From Petrolisthes cinctipes (Eukaryota; Arthropoda; Malacostraca; Decapoda; Porcellanidae), in NCBI GenBank assembly GCA_033782935.1, contig JAWQEG010001234.1:814501-878500 (forward strand): DNA of 64,000 nt. Reading direction: 5' to 3'. The notes under the pieces were generated by a model, which saw only the letters and a program-made list of their open reading frames with translations, had not been told where the DNA came from and made no database searches. Shown here piece by piece: positions 51,550 to 64,000 of this stretch. Numbering within the stretch: the stretch's first letter is position 1; each line of letters starts with the position of its first letter. Both the position numbers and the translations under genes were made by a program.

Positions 51550-52530
51550 TTCAGTCTCAAAACACCCGAAAATTCGATATTTTGGGGTCCCAGAAGTGAT
51601 CTGTACGAGCCTACTTAGTGCTAGAATATTTTCAAAATATAGGCCCAAAACATGCTAAAAATCTATATTTTAGGTGCCCAAAGTCGATATCTCAAATTTA
51701 TGCCCAAATCACCCGAAAATTCGATATTTTTGGGTCCATGACGCGATCTGTACATGCCTACTCAGTGCTAGAATATTTTCAAAATATAGGCCCAAAACAT
51801 ACTCAAAATCGATATTTTAGGTGCCCAAAGACGATATCTCAAATTCAGGCTCAAAACATCCGAAAATTCGATATTTTGGGGTCCATGAAACGATCTGTAC
51901 TTGCCTACTCCGTGTTAGAGTATTTTCAAAATACTGGCCAAAACATACTGAAAATCGATCTTTTAGGTGCCCAAAACTCGATATGTGCATGCATCTTCTG
52001 TACCCGTTTATATCTCTAATTCAGGCTCCAAACACCCTAAAATTCGATATTTTGGGGTCCCAGAAGCGATCTGTACATGCCTACTCAGATACATGCCCAA
52101 AACATGCTGAAAATAGATATTTTAGGTGCCCAAAGTCAATGTGTATGCATCTTCTGCACCCTTTTATATATTAAATTCAACCTCAAAATACCCGCAAATT
52201 CGATATTTTTGGGTCCCAGAAGCGATCTGTACATGCCTACTCAGAGCTAGAATGTTTTCAAATTATAGGCTCAAAGCATGCTCAAAATCGATATCTTAGG
52301 TGCCCAAAGTAGATATCTCAAATTCAGGCCCAAAACACCCGAAAATTCGATATTTTGGGGTCCTAGAAGCGATCTGTACTTGCCTACTCCGTGTTAGAGC
52401 ATTTTCAAAATACAGGCCCAAAACATACTGAAAATCGATCTTTTAGGTGCCCAAAAGTCGATATGTGCATGCATCTTCCGTACCCTTTTAGATCTCAAAT
52501 TCAGGCTCAAAACACCCGAAAATTCGATAT
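51550..52530 (-). repeat. Distant repeat partner of 41.6 kb (copy 2)
   Basis: Second member of the pair spaced about 9.94 kb apart. A related shorter segment with the same CCCAAATCACCCG and AAGACGATATCTC units lies immediately before it at 50,971-51,270 (offset 647 bp). This type is therefore spread by more than one duplication. Confidence 0.73.
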
Positions 52531-53518
52531 TTTGGGTTCCCAGAAGCCATCTGTACTTGCCTACTCCGTGTTAGAGTATTTTCAAAATACAGGCCCAAAA
52601 CATACTGAAAATCGATCTTTTAGGTGCCCAAAAGTCGATATGTGCATGCATCTTCTGTACCCGATTATATCTCAAATTCAGGCTCCAAACGCCCGAAAAT
52701 TCGATATTTTGGGGTCCCAGAAGCGATCTGTACATGCCTACTCAGATACAGGCCCAAAACATGCTGAAAATCGATATTTTAGGTGCCCAAAGTCAATGTG
52801 TATGCATCTTCTGCACCCGTTTATATATTAAATTCAACCTCAAAATACCCGAAAATTCGATATTTTTGGGTCCCAGAAGCGATCTGTACATGCCTACTCA
52901 GTGCTAGAATGTTTTCAAAATATAGGCTCAAAACATGCTAAAAATCGATATTTTAAGTGTCCAAAGTCGATATGTGCATTCATCTTCTGTAGCCGTTTAT
53001 ATCTCAAAATCAGGCTCAAAACACCCGAAAATTCGGTATTTTTGGGTCCTAGAAGCGATCTTTACATGCCTACTCAGTGCTAGAATGTTTTTCAAAATAT
53101 AGGCTCAAAACATGCTCAAAATCGATATTTTAGGTGCCCAAAGTCGATATCTCAAATTCAGGCCCCAAACACCCGAAAATTCGATATTTAGGGGTCCCAG
53201 AAGCGATCTGTACTTGCCTACTCCGTGTTAGAGTAATTTCAAAATACAGGCCCAAAACATACTAAAAATCGATCTTTTAGGTGCCCAAAAGTCGATATGT
53301 GCATGCATCTTCTGTACCCGTTTATATCTCTAATTCAGGCCCCAAACACCCGAAAATTCGATATTTTGGGGTCCCAGAAGCGATCTGTACATGCCTACTC
53401 AGATACAGGCCCAAAGCATGCTGAAAATCGATATTTTAGGTGCCCAAAGTCAATGTGTATGCATCTTCTGCACCTGTTTATATATTAAATTCAACCTTAA
53501 AATACCAGAAAATTCGAT

Positions 53519-55478
53519 ATTTTTGGGTCCTAGAAGCGATCTTTACATGCCTACTCAGTGCTAGAATGTTTTCAAAATATAGGCTCAAAACATGCTCAAA
53601 ATCGATATTTTAGGTGCCCAAAGTCGATATCTCAAATTCAGGCCCAAAACACCCGAAAATCCGATATTTTGGGGTCCTAGAAGCGATCTGTACTTGCCTA
53701 CTCCGTGTTAGAGTATTTTCAAAATACAGGCCCAAAACATACTAAAAATCGATCTTTTAGGTGCCCAAAAGTCGATATGTGCATTCATCTTCCGTACCCG
53801 TTTATATCTCAAATTCAGGCTCAAAACACCCGAAAATTCGATATTTAGGGGTCCCAGAAGTAATCTGTACAAGCCTACTTAGTGCTAGATTATTTTCAAA
53901 ATATAGTCGCAAAACATGCTCAAAATCGATATTTTAGGTGCCCAAAGACGATGTCTCAAATTCAGGCCCAAAACTCCCGAAAATTCGATATTTTGGGTTC
54001 CCAGAAGCCATCTGTACTTGCCTACTCCGTGTTAGAGTATTTTCAAAATACAGGCCCAAAACATACTGAAAATCGATCTTTTAAGTGCCCAAAAGTCGAT
54101 ATGTGCATGCATCTTCTGTACCCGTTTATATCTCTAATTCAGGCTCCAAACGCCCGAAAATTCAATATTTTGGGGTCCCAGAAACGATCTGTACATGCCT
54201 ACTCAGATACAGGCCCAAAACATGCTGAAAATCGATATTTTAGGTGCCCAAAGTCAATGTGTATGCATCTTCTGCACTCATTTATATATTAAATTCTACC
54301 TCAAAATACCCGAAAATTCGATATTTTTGGGTCCCAGAAGCGATCTGTTCATGCCTACTCAGTGCTAGAATGTTTTCAAAATATAGGCTCAAAACATGCT
54401 AAAAATCGATATTTTAAGTGTCCAAAGTCGATATGTGCAAGCATCTTCTGTACCCGTTTATATCTCAAAATCAGGCTCAAAACACCCGAAAATTCGGTAT
54501 TTTTGGGTCCTAGAAGCGATCTTTACATGCCTACTCAGTGCTAGAATGTTTTCAAAATATAGGCTCAAAACATGCTCAAAATCGATATTTTAGGTGCCCA
54601 AAGTCGATATCTCAAATTCAGGCCCAAAACACCCGAAAATCCGATATTTTGGGGTCCTAGAAGCGATCTGTACTTGCCTACTCCGTGTTAGAGTATTTTC
54701 AAAATACAGGCCCAAAACATACTAAAAATCGATCTTTTAGGTGCCCAAAAGTCGATATGTGCATTCATCTTCCGTACCCGTTTATATCTCAAATTCAGGC
54801 TCAAAACACCCGAAAATTCGATATTTAGGGGTCCCAGAAGTAATCTGTACAAGCCTACTTAGTGCTAGATTATTTTCAAAATATAGTCGCAAAACATGCT
54901 CAAAATCGATATTTTAGGTGCCCAAAGACGATGTCTCAAATTCAGGCCCAAAACTCCCGAAAATTCGATATTTTGGGTTCCCAGAAGCCATCTGTACTTG
55001 CCTACTCCGTGTTAGAGTATTTTCAAAATACAGGCCCAAAACATACTGAAAATCGATCTTTTAAGTGCCCAAAAGTCGATATGTGCATGCATCTTCTGTA
55101 CCCGTTTATATCTCTAATTCAGGCTCCAAACGCCCGAAAATTCAATATTTTGGGGTCCCAGAAACGATCTGTACATGCCTACTCAGATACAGGCCCAAAA
55201 CATGCTGAAAATCGATATTTTAGGTGCCCAAAGTCAATGTGTATGCATCTTCTGCACTCATTTATATATTAAATTCTACCTCAAAATACCCGAAAATTCG
55301 ATATTTTTGGGTCCCAGAAGCGATCTGTTCATGCCTACTCAGTGCTAGAATGTTTTCAAAATATAGGCTCAAAACATGCTAAAAATCGATATTTTAAGTG
55401 TCCAAAGTCGATATGTGCAAGCATCTTCTGTACCCGTTTATATCTCAAAATCAGGCTCAAAACACCCGAAAATTCGGT
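53519..55478 (-). repeat. 980-bp tandem duplication, apparently identical
   Basis: Copy 1 is about 53,519-54,498 and copy 2 about 54,499-55,478. I compared several lines and saw no difference, including at rare bases (GAAAATCCGATATTTTG, TAGATTATTTTCAAAATATAGTCGC, AGACGATGTCTC, AAATTCTACCTC). A third partial copy continues to about 55,620, where GAAAATTTGATA replaces GAAAATCCGATA. The unit is about six monomers. Confidence 0.92.
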
Positions 55479-57379
55479 ATTTTTGGGTCCTAGAAGCGAT
55501 CTTTACATGCCTACTCAGTGCTAGAATGTTTTCAAAATATAGGCTCAAAACATGCTCAAAATCGATATTTTAGGTGCCCAAAGTCGATATCTCAAATTCA
55601 GGCCCAAAACACCCGAAAATTTGATATTTTGGGGTCCCAGAAGCGATCTGTACTTGCCTCCTCCGTGTTAGAGTATTTTCAAAATACAGGCCCAAAACAT
55701 ACTAAAAATCGATCTTTTAGGTGACCAAAAGTCGATATGTGCATGCATCTTCCGTACCCGTTTATATCCCAAATTCAACCTCAAAACACTCGAAAATTCG
55801 ATATTTTTGGGTCTCAGAAGCGATCTGTACATGCCTACTCAGTGCTAGAATATTTTCAAAATATAGGCCCAAAACATGCTAAAATCGATATTTTAGGTGC
55901 CCAAAGTCGATATTTAAAATTCAGGCCCAAAACACCCGAAAATTCCATATTTTGGGGTCCCAGAAGCGAACTGTACATGCCTACTCCGTGTTAGAGTATT
56001 TCAAAGTACAGGCCCAAAACATACTGAAAATCGATATTTTAGGTGCCCAAAAGTCGATATGTGTATGCATCTTCTGTACCCGTTTATATCTCTAATTCAG
56101 GCTCCAAACGCCCGAAAATTCGATATTTTGGGGTCCCAGAAGCGATCTGTACATGCCTACTCAGATACAGGCCCAAAACATGCTGAAATTCGATATTTTA
56201 GGTGCCCAAAGTCAATGTGTATGCATCTTCTGCACCCGTTTATATATTAAATTCAACCTCAAAATACACGAAAATTCGATATTTTTGGGTCCCAGAAGCG
56301 ATCTGTACATGCCTACTCAATGCTAGAATGTTTTCAAAATATAGGCTCAAAACATGCTAAAAATCGATATTTTAAGTGTCCAAAGTCGATATGTGCAAGC
56401 TTCTTCTGTACCCGTTTATATCTCAAAATCAGGCTCAAAACACCCGAAAATTCGGTATTTTTGGTTCCTAGAAGCGATCTTTACATGCCTACTCAGTGAT
56501 AGAATGTTTTCAAAATATAGGCTCAAAACATGCTCAAAATCGATATTTTAGGTGCCCAAAGTCGATATCTCAATTTCAGGCCCAAAACACCCGAAAATTC
56601 GATATTTAGGGGTCCCAGAAGCGATCTGTACTTGCCTACAACGTGTTAGAGTATTTTCAAAATACAGGCCCAAAACATACTAAAAATCGATCTATTAGGT
56701 GCCCAAAAGTCGATATGTGCATTCATCTTCCGTACCCGTTTATATCTCAAATTCAGGCTCAAAACACCCGAAAATTCGATATTTTGGGGTCCCAGAAGCG
56801 ATCTGTACATGCCTACTCAGTGCTAGAATATTTTCAAAATATAGGCCCAAAACATGCTCAAAATCGATATTTTAGGTGCCCAAAGACGATATCTCAAATT
56901 CAGGCCCAAAACACCCGAAAATTCGATATTTTGGGGTCCCAGAAGCGATCTGTACTTGCCTACTCCATGTTAGAGTATTTTCAAAATACAGGCCCAAAAC
57001 ATGCTTAAAATCGATATTTTAGGTGACCAAAGTCAATATGTGTATGCATCTTCTACACCCGTTTTATCCCAAATTCAACCTCAAAACACCCGAAAATTCG
57101 ATATTTTTGGGTCCCAGAAGCGATCTGTAAATGCCTACTCAGTGCTAGAATATTTTCAAAATATAGGCCCAAAAAATGCTAAAATCGATATTTTAGGTGT
57201 CCAAAGTCGATATTTAAAATTCAGGCCCAAAACACCCGAAAATTCGATATTTTAGGGTCCCAGAAGCGAACTGTACATGCCTACTCCGTGTTAGAGTATT
57301 TCAAAGTACAGGCCCATAACATACTAAAAATCGATATTTTAGGTGCCCAAAAGTCGATATGTGCATGCATCTTCCGTAC

Positions 57380-60300
57380 CCGTTTATATCTCAAATTCAG
57401 GCTCAAAACACCCGAAAACTCAATATTTTGGGGTCCTAGAAGTGATCTGTACAAGCCTACTTAGTGCTAGAATATTTTCAAAATATAGGCCCAAAGCATG
57501 CTAAAAATCTATATTTTAGGTGCCCAAAGTCGATATATCAAATTCATGCCCAAATCACCCGAAAATTCGATATTTTGGGGGCCCTGAAGCGATCTGTACA
57601 TGCCTACTCAGTGCTAGAATATTTTCAAAATATAGGCTCAAAACATGCTCAAAATCGATATTTTAGGTTCTCAAAGACGATATCTCAAATTCAGGCCCAA
57701 AACACCCAAAAATTCGATATTTTGGGGTCCCAGAAGCGATCTGTACATGCCTACTCCGTGTTAGAGTATTTTCAAAATACAGGCCCAAAACATACTGAAA
57801 ATCGATCTTTTAGGTGCCCAAAAGTCGATATGTGCATGCATCTTCTGTACCCGTTTATATCTCAAATTCAGGCTCCAAACGCCCGAAAATTCGATATTTT
57901 GGGGTCCCAGAAGCGATCTGTACATGCCTACTCAGATACAGGCCCAAAACATGCTGAAAATCGATATTTTAGGTTCCCAAAGTCAATGTGTATGCATCTT
58001 CTGCACCCGTTTATATATTAAATTCAACCTCAAAATACCCGAAAATTCGATATTTTTGGGTCCCAGAAGCGATCTGTACATGGCTACTCAGTGCTAGAAT
58101 GTTTTCAAAATATAGGCTCAAAACATGCTAAAAATCGATATTTTAAGTGTCCAAAGTCGATATGTGCAAGCATCTTCTGTACCCGTTTATATCTCAAAAT
58201 CAGGCTCAAAACACCCGAAAATTCGGTATTTTTGGGTCCCAGAAGCGATCTTTACATGCCTACTCAGTGCTAGAATGTTTTTCAAAATATAGGCTCAAAA
58301 CATGCTCAAAATCGATATTTTAGGTGCCCAAAGTCGATATCTCAAATTCAGGCCCAAAACACCCGAAAATTCGATATTTAGGGGTCCCAGAAGCGATCTG
58401 TACTTGCCTACTCCGTGTTAGAGTATTTTCAAAATACAGGCCCAAAACATACTAAAAATCGATCATTTAGGTGCCCAAAGGTCGATATGTGCATGCATCT
58501 TCTGTACCCGTTTATATCTCTAAATTCAGGCTCCAAACACCCGAAAATTCGATATTTTGGGGTCCCAGAAGCGATCTGTACATGCCTACTCAGTGCTAGA
58601 ATCTTTTTGAAAATATAGGCTCAAAACATGCTCCAAATCGATATTTTAGGTGCCCAAAGTCGATATGTGCAAGCATCTTCTACACCCGTTTATATCCCAA
58701 ATTCAACCTCAAAACACCCGAAAATTCGATATTTTTGGGTCCCAGAAGCGATCTGTACATGCCTACTCAGTGCTAGAATATTTTCAAAATATAGGCCCAA
58801 AACATGCTAAAATCGATATTTTAGGTGTCCAAAGTCGATATTTAAAATTCAGGCCCAAAACACCCGAAAATTCGATATTTTGGGGTCCCAGAAGCGAACT
58901 GTACATGCCTACTCCGTGTTAGAGTATTTCAAAGTACAGGCCCAAAACATACTGAAAATCCATATTTTAGGTGCCCAAAAGTCGATATGTGCATGCATCT
59001 TCCGTACCCGTTTATATCTCAAATTCAGGCTCAAAACACCCGAAAACTCAATATTTTGGGGTCCTAGAAGTGATCTGTACAAGCCTACTTAGTGCTAGAA
59101 TATTTTAAAAATATAGGCCAAAAGCATGCTAAAAATTTATATTTTAGGTGCCCAAAGTCGATATATCAAATTCATGCCCAAATCACCCGAAAATTCGATA
59201 TTTTGGGGGCCCTGAAGCGATCTGTACATGCCTACTCAGTGCTAGAATATTTTCAAAATATAGGCTCAAAACATGCTCAAAATCGATATTTTAGGTGCTC
59301 AAAGACGATATCTCAAATTCAGGCCCAAAACACCCAAAAATTCGATATTTTGGGGTCCCAGAAGCGATCTGTACATGCCTACTCCGTGTTAGAGTATTTT
59401 CAAAATACAGGCCCAAAACATACTGAAAATCGATCTTTTAGGTGCCCAAAAGTCGATATGTGCATGCATCTTCTGTACCCGTTTATATCTCAAATTCAGG
59501 CTCCAAACGCCCGAAAATTCGATATTTTGGGGTCCCAGAAGCGATCTGTACATGCCTACTCAGATACAGGCCCAAAACATGCTGAAAATCGATATTTTAG
59601 GTGCCCAAAGTCAATGTGTATGCATCTTCTGCACCCGTTTATATATTAAATTCAACCTCAAAATACCCGAAAATTCGATATTTTTGGGTCCCAGAAGCGA
59701 TCTGTACATGGCTACTCAGTGCTAGAATGTTTTCAAAATATAGGCTCAAAACATGCTAAAAATCGATATTTTAAGTGTCCAAAGTCGATATGTGCAAGCA
59801 TCTTCTGTACCCGTTTATATCTCAAAATCAGGCTCAAAACACCCGAAAATTCGGTATTTTTGGGTCCCAGAAGCGATCTGTACATGCCTACTCAGTGCTA
59901 GAATCTTTTTGAAAATATAGGTTTAAAACATGCTCCAAATCGATATTTTAGGTGCCCAAAGTCGATATGTGCAAGCATCTTCTGTACCCGTTTATATCTC
60001 AAAATCAGGCTCAAAACACCCGAAAATTCGGTATTTTTGGTTCCTAGAAGCGATCTTTACATGCCTACTCAGTGATAGAATGTTTTCAAAATATAGGCTC
60101 AAAACATGCTCAAAATCGATATTTTAGGTGCCCAAAGTCGATATCTCAAATTCAGGCCCAAAACACCCGAAAATTTGATATTTTGGGGTCCCAGAAACGA
60201 TCTGTACTTGCCTACTCCGTGTTAGAGTATTTTCAAAATACAGGCCCTAAACATACTAAAAATCGATCATTTAGGTGCCCAAAGGTCGATATGTGCATGC

Positions 60301-63300
60301 ATCTTCTGTACCCGTTTATATCTCTAAATTCAGGCTCCAAACACCCGAAAATTCGATATTTTGGGGTCCCAGAAGCGATCTGTACATGCCTACTCAGTGC
60401 TAGAATCTTTTTGAAAATATAGGCTCAAAACATGCTCCAAATCGATATTTTAGGTGCCCAAAGTCGATATGTGCAAGCATCTTCTACACCCGTTTATATC
60501 CCAAATTCAACCTCAAAACACCCGAAAATTCGATATTTTTGGGTCCCAGAAGCGATCTGTACATGCCTACTCAGTGATAGAATGTTTTCAAAATATAGGC
60601 TCAAAACATGCTCAAAATCGATATTTTAGGTGCCCAAAGTCGATATCTCAAATTCAGGCCCAAAACACCCGAAAATTTGATATTTTGGGGTCCCAGAAAC
60701 GATCTGTACTTGCCTACTCCGTGTTAGAGTATTTTCAAAATACAGGCCCTAAACATACTGAAAATCGATCTTTAAGGTGCCCAAAAGTCGATATGTGCAT
60801 GCATCTTCCGTACCCGTTTATATCTCAAATTCAGGCTCAAAACACCCGAAAACTCAATATTTTGGGGTCCTAGAAGTGATCTGTACAAGCCTACTTAGTG
60901 CTAGAATATTTTCAAAATATAGGCCCAAAGCATGCTAAAAATCTATATTTTAGGTGCCCAAAGTCGATATATCAAATTCATGCCCAAATCACACGAAAAT
61001 TCGATATTTTGGGGGCCCTGAAGAGATCTGTACATGCCTACTCAGTGCTAGAATATTTTCAAAATATAGGCTCAAAACATGCTCAGAATCGATATTTTAG
61101 GTGCTCAAAGACGATATCTCAAATTCAGGCCCAAAACACCCAAAAATTCGATATTTTGGGGTCCCAGAAGCGATCTGTACATGCCTACTCCGTGTTAGAG
61201 TATTTTCAAAATACAGGCCCAAAACATACTGAAAATCGATCTTTTAGGTGCCCAAAAGTCGATATGTGCATGCATCTTCTGTACCCGTTTATATCTCAAA
61301 TTCAGGCTCCAAACGCCCGAAAATTCGATATTTTGGGGTCCCAGAAGCGATCTGTACATGCCTACTCAGATACAGGCCCAAAACATGCTGAAAATCGATA
61401 TTTTAGGTGCCCAAAGTCAATGTGTATGCATCTTCTGCACCCGTTTATATATTAAACTCAACCTCAAAATACCCGAAAATTCGATATTTTTGGGTCCCAG
61501 AAGCGATCTGTACATGCCTACTCAGTGCTAGAATGTTTTCAAAATATAGGCTCAAAACATGCTAAAAATCGATATTTTAAGTGTCCAAAGTCGATATGTG
61601 CAAGCATCTTCTGTACCCGTTTATATCTCAAAATCAGGCTCAAAACACCCTAAAATTCGGTATTTTTGGGTCCTTGAAGCGATCTTTACATGCCTACTCA
61701 GTGCTAGAATGTTTTTCAAAATATAGGCTCAAAACATGCTCAAAATCGATATTTTAGGTGCCCAAAGTCGATATCTCAATTTCAGGCCCAAAACACCCGA
61801 AAATTCGATATTTAGGGGTCCCAGAAGCGATCTGTACTTACCTACAACGTGTTAGAGTATTTTCAAAATACAGGCCCAAACATACTGAAAATCGATCTTT
61901 TAGGTGCCCAAAAGTCGATATGTGCATGCATCTTCTGTACCCGTTTATATCTCAAATTCAGGCTCCAAACGCCCGAAAATTCGATATTTTGGGGTCCCAG
62001 AAGCGATCTGTACATGCCTACTCAGATACAGGCCCAAAACATGCTGAAAATCGATATTTTAGGTGCCCAAAGTCAATGTGTATGCATCTTCTGCACCCGT
62101 TTATATATTAAATTCAACCTCAAAATACCCGAAAATTCGATATTTTTGGGTCCCAGAAGCGATCTGTACATGCCTACTCAGTGCTAGAATGTTTTCAAAA
62201 TATAGGCTCAAAACATGCTAAAAATCGATATTTTAAGTGTCCAAAGTCGATATGTGCAAGCATCTTCTGTACCCGTTTATATCTCAAAATCAGGCTCAAA
62301 ACACCCTAAAATTCGGTATTTTTGGGTCCTTGAAGCGATCTTTACATGCCTACTCAGTGCTAGAATGTTTTTCAAAATATAGGCTCAAAACATGCTCAAA
62401 ATCGATATTTTAAGTGCCCAAAGTCGATATCTCAATTTCAGGCCCAAAACACCCGAAAATTCGATATTTAGGGGTCCCAGAAGCGATCTGTACTTGCCTA
62501 CAACGTGTTAGAGTATTTTCAAAATACAGGCCCGAAACATACTAAAAATCGATCTTTTAGGTGCCCAAAAGTCGATATGTGCATTCATCTTCCGTACCCG
62601 TTTATATCTCAAATTCAGGCTCAAAACACCCGAAAATTCAATATTTTGGGGTCCCAGAAGTGATTTGTACAAGCCTACTTAGTGCTAGAATGTTTTCAAA
62701 ATATAGGCTCAAAACATGCTAAAAATCGATATTTTAAGTGTCCAAAGTCGATATGTGCAAGCATCTTCTGTACCCGTTTATATCTCAAAATCAGGCTCAA
62801 AACACCCGAAAATTCGGTATTTTTGGGTCCCAGAAGCGATCTTTACATGCCTACTCAGTGCTAGAATGTTTTTCAAAATATAGGCTCAAAACATGCTCAA
62901 AATCGATATTTTAGGTGCCCAAAGTCGATATCTCAAATTCAGGCACAAAACACCCGAAAATTCGATATTTAGGGGTCCCAGAAGCGATCTGTACTTGCCT
63001 ACTCCGTGTTAGAGTATTTTCAAAATACAGGCCCAAAACATACTAAAAATCGATCTTTTAGGTGCCCAAAAGTCGATATGTGCATGCATCTTCTGTACCC
63101 GTTTATATCTCTAAATTCAGGCTCCAAACACCCGAAAATTCGATATTTTGGGGTCCCAGAAGCGATCTGTAAATGCCTACTCAGTGCTAGAATCTTTTTG
63201 AAAATATAGGCTCAAAACATGCTCCAAATCGATATTTTAGGTGCCCAAAGTCGATATGTGCAAGCATCTTCTGTACCCGTTTATATCTCAAAATCAGGCT

Positions 63301-64000
63301 CAAAACACCCGAAAATTCGGTATTTTTGGTTCCTAGAAGCGATCTTTACATGCCTACTCAGTGATAGAATGTTTTCAAAATATAGGCTCAAAACATGCTC
63401 AAAATCGATATTTTAGGTGCCCAAAGTCGATATCTCAAATTCAGGCCCAAAACACCCGAAAATTTGATATTTTGGGGTCCCAGAAACGATCTGTACTTGC
63501 CTACTCCGTGTTAGAGTATTTTCAAAATACAGGCCCTAAACATACTAAAAATCGATCTTTTAGGTGCCCAAAAGTCGATATGTGCATGCATCTTCCGTAC
63601 CCGTTTATATCTCAAATTCAGTCTCAGAACACCCGAAAACTCAATATTTTTGGGTCCTAGAAGTGATCTGTACAAGCCTACTTAGTGCTAGAATATTTTC
63701 AAAATATAGGCCCAAAGCATGCTAAAAATCTATATTTTAGGTGCCCAAAGTCGATATATCAAATTCATGCCCAAATCACCCGAAAATTCGATATTTTGGG
63801 GGCCCTGAAGCGATCTGTACATGCCTACTCAGTGCTAGAATATTTTCAAAATATAGGCTCAAAACATGCTCAGAATCGATATTTTAGGTGTTCAAAGACG
63901 ATATCTCAAATTCAGGCCCAAAACACCCAAAAATTCGATATTTTGGGGTCCCAGAAGCGATCTGTACATGCCTACTCCGTGTTAGAGTATTTTCAAAATA
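57380..64000 (-). repeat. Mosaic HOR with variable unit length, four starts
   Basis: A block marked by CCCAAAGCATGCTAAAAAT or its near variant, CGATATATCAAATTCATGCC and TTTTGGGGGCCCTGAAG appears at about 57,464, 59,092, 60,898 and 63,686. Intervals are 1,628, 1,806 and 2,788 bp. After the shared block each unit carries a different number of additional monomers (GAATCTTTTTGAAAATATAGG and AATTTGATATTTTGG types), as expected from unequal exchange within the HOR. The block is cut by the window end. Confidence 0.85.
61530..62850 (-). repeat. About 656-bp duplication inside the mosaic HOR
   Basis: The stretch about 61,530-62,190 recurs from about 62,186, with shared marks AACACCCTAAAATTCGG, TTTTTGGGTCCTTGAAGC, TATCTCAATTTCAGG and CTACAACGTGTTAGAG. 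In the second copy the order changes after about 62,500. Confidence 0.78.

Larger units (their letters stand above)
38250..64000 (-). repeat. Right arm of satellite array, reversed monomers
   Basis: The same satellite family in the opposite orientation. On the plus strand the landmarks now read GTACATGCCTACTC, CAAAATACAGGCCCAAAAC, AAAATCGATATTTTAGGTGC, ATATCTCAAATTCAGG and CCCGAAAATTCGATATTTTG. The arm reaches the end of the window without interruption and stops mid-monomer, so the array continues. It has its own subtypes, for example one with CAATGTGTATGCATC plus TTTATATATTAAATTCAACC between about 42 and 62 kb, which I did not see in the left arm. It also shares subtypes with the left arm, such as the one whose reverse complement reads GGTTGAATTTGGGATAT. 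No unique sequence was found. Confidence 0.97.

Noticed and set aside
1..64000. CRISPR array
   Set aside because: Repeats are 147-177 bp, contiguous and without unique spacers. No cas genes are present.
1..64000. Telomeric repeat, rDNA or 5S spacer array
   Set aside because: No TTTAGGG- or TTAGGG-type runs, no rRNA-like conserved segments and no internal pol III promoter boxes were noticed. The unit is a simple AT-rich satellite.

Overview
The whole window is one uninterrupted block of tandem satellite DNA. I found no gene, RNA gene, transposable element, CRISPR array or other unique sequence in it. The AT-rich monomer is about 177 bp in its long form. The size range (147-177 bp), the nested higher-order repeats (HORs) and the length of the block point to a eukaryotic centromeric, pericentromeric or subtelomeric array, more likely plant or animal than fungal. 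I do not recognise the family by name and cannot assign a species.

Monomers come in three length classes. L is about 176-177 bp, S is about 147 bp (L with an internal loss of about 29-30 bp), and S2 is about 158-159 bp (L with a different loss of about 18 bp). L itself is an old dimer: two halves of 89 and 88 bp match at about two thirds of positions by hand count. Regular mixtures of L, S and S2 form HORs: L-L-S of about 500 bp, L-S2-L-S of 659 bp, L-L-L-L-S of 852 bp, and longer units of 980, about 1,630, 1,999 and 2,415 bp. One 6.7-kb segment is present twice at a spacing of about 9.75 kb. Counting about 165-170 bp per monomer, there are roughly 380 monomers.

Layout. From 1 to about 38,249 every monomer runs in one direction ('forward'). 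At about 38,249 the array flips, and to 64,000 every monomer is reverse complemented, so the two arms converge. Left arm: mixed HORs with three copies of a 1-1.5 kb block and a 659-bp duplication (1-9.2 kb); a 1,999-bp HOR (9.2-14.8 kb, trailing to about 15.6 kb); first copy of the large duplication (16.0-22.7 kb); an 852-bp HOR (23.85-25.9 kb); second copy of the large duplication (25.7-32.4 kb); mixed monomers with a 1.63-kb duplication (32.4-38.25 kb). Right arm: mixed monomers (38.25-42.4 kb); a 2,415-bp tandem duplication (42.4-47.3 kb) with a further partial copy to 48.3 kb; mixed (48.3-53.5 kb); a 980-bp duplication that looks identical (53.5-55.5 kb); a mosaic HOR of variable unit length (55.6-64 kb).

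Numerous open reading frames of 60-207 codons exist, nearly all on the strand antisense to the forward monomer. They follow from a repeat length divisible by three and one stop-free frame. I treat them as non-coding by default and list this as an observation. The most notable points are the orientation switch, the dimeric origin of the monomer, the two deletion-derived monomer classes, the stop-free antisense frame, and the layered, apparently recent duplications.
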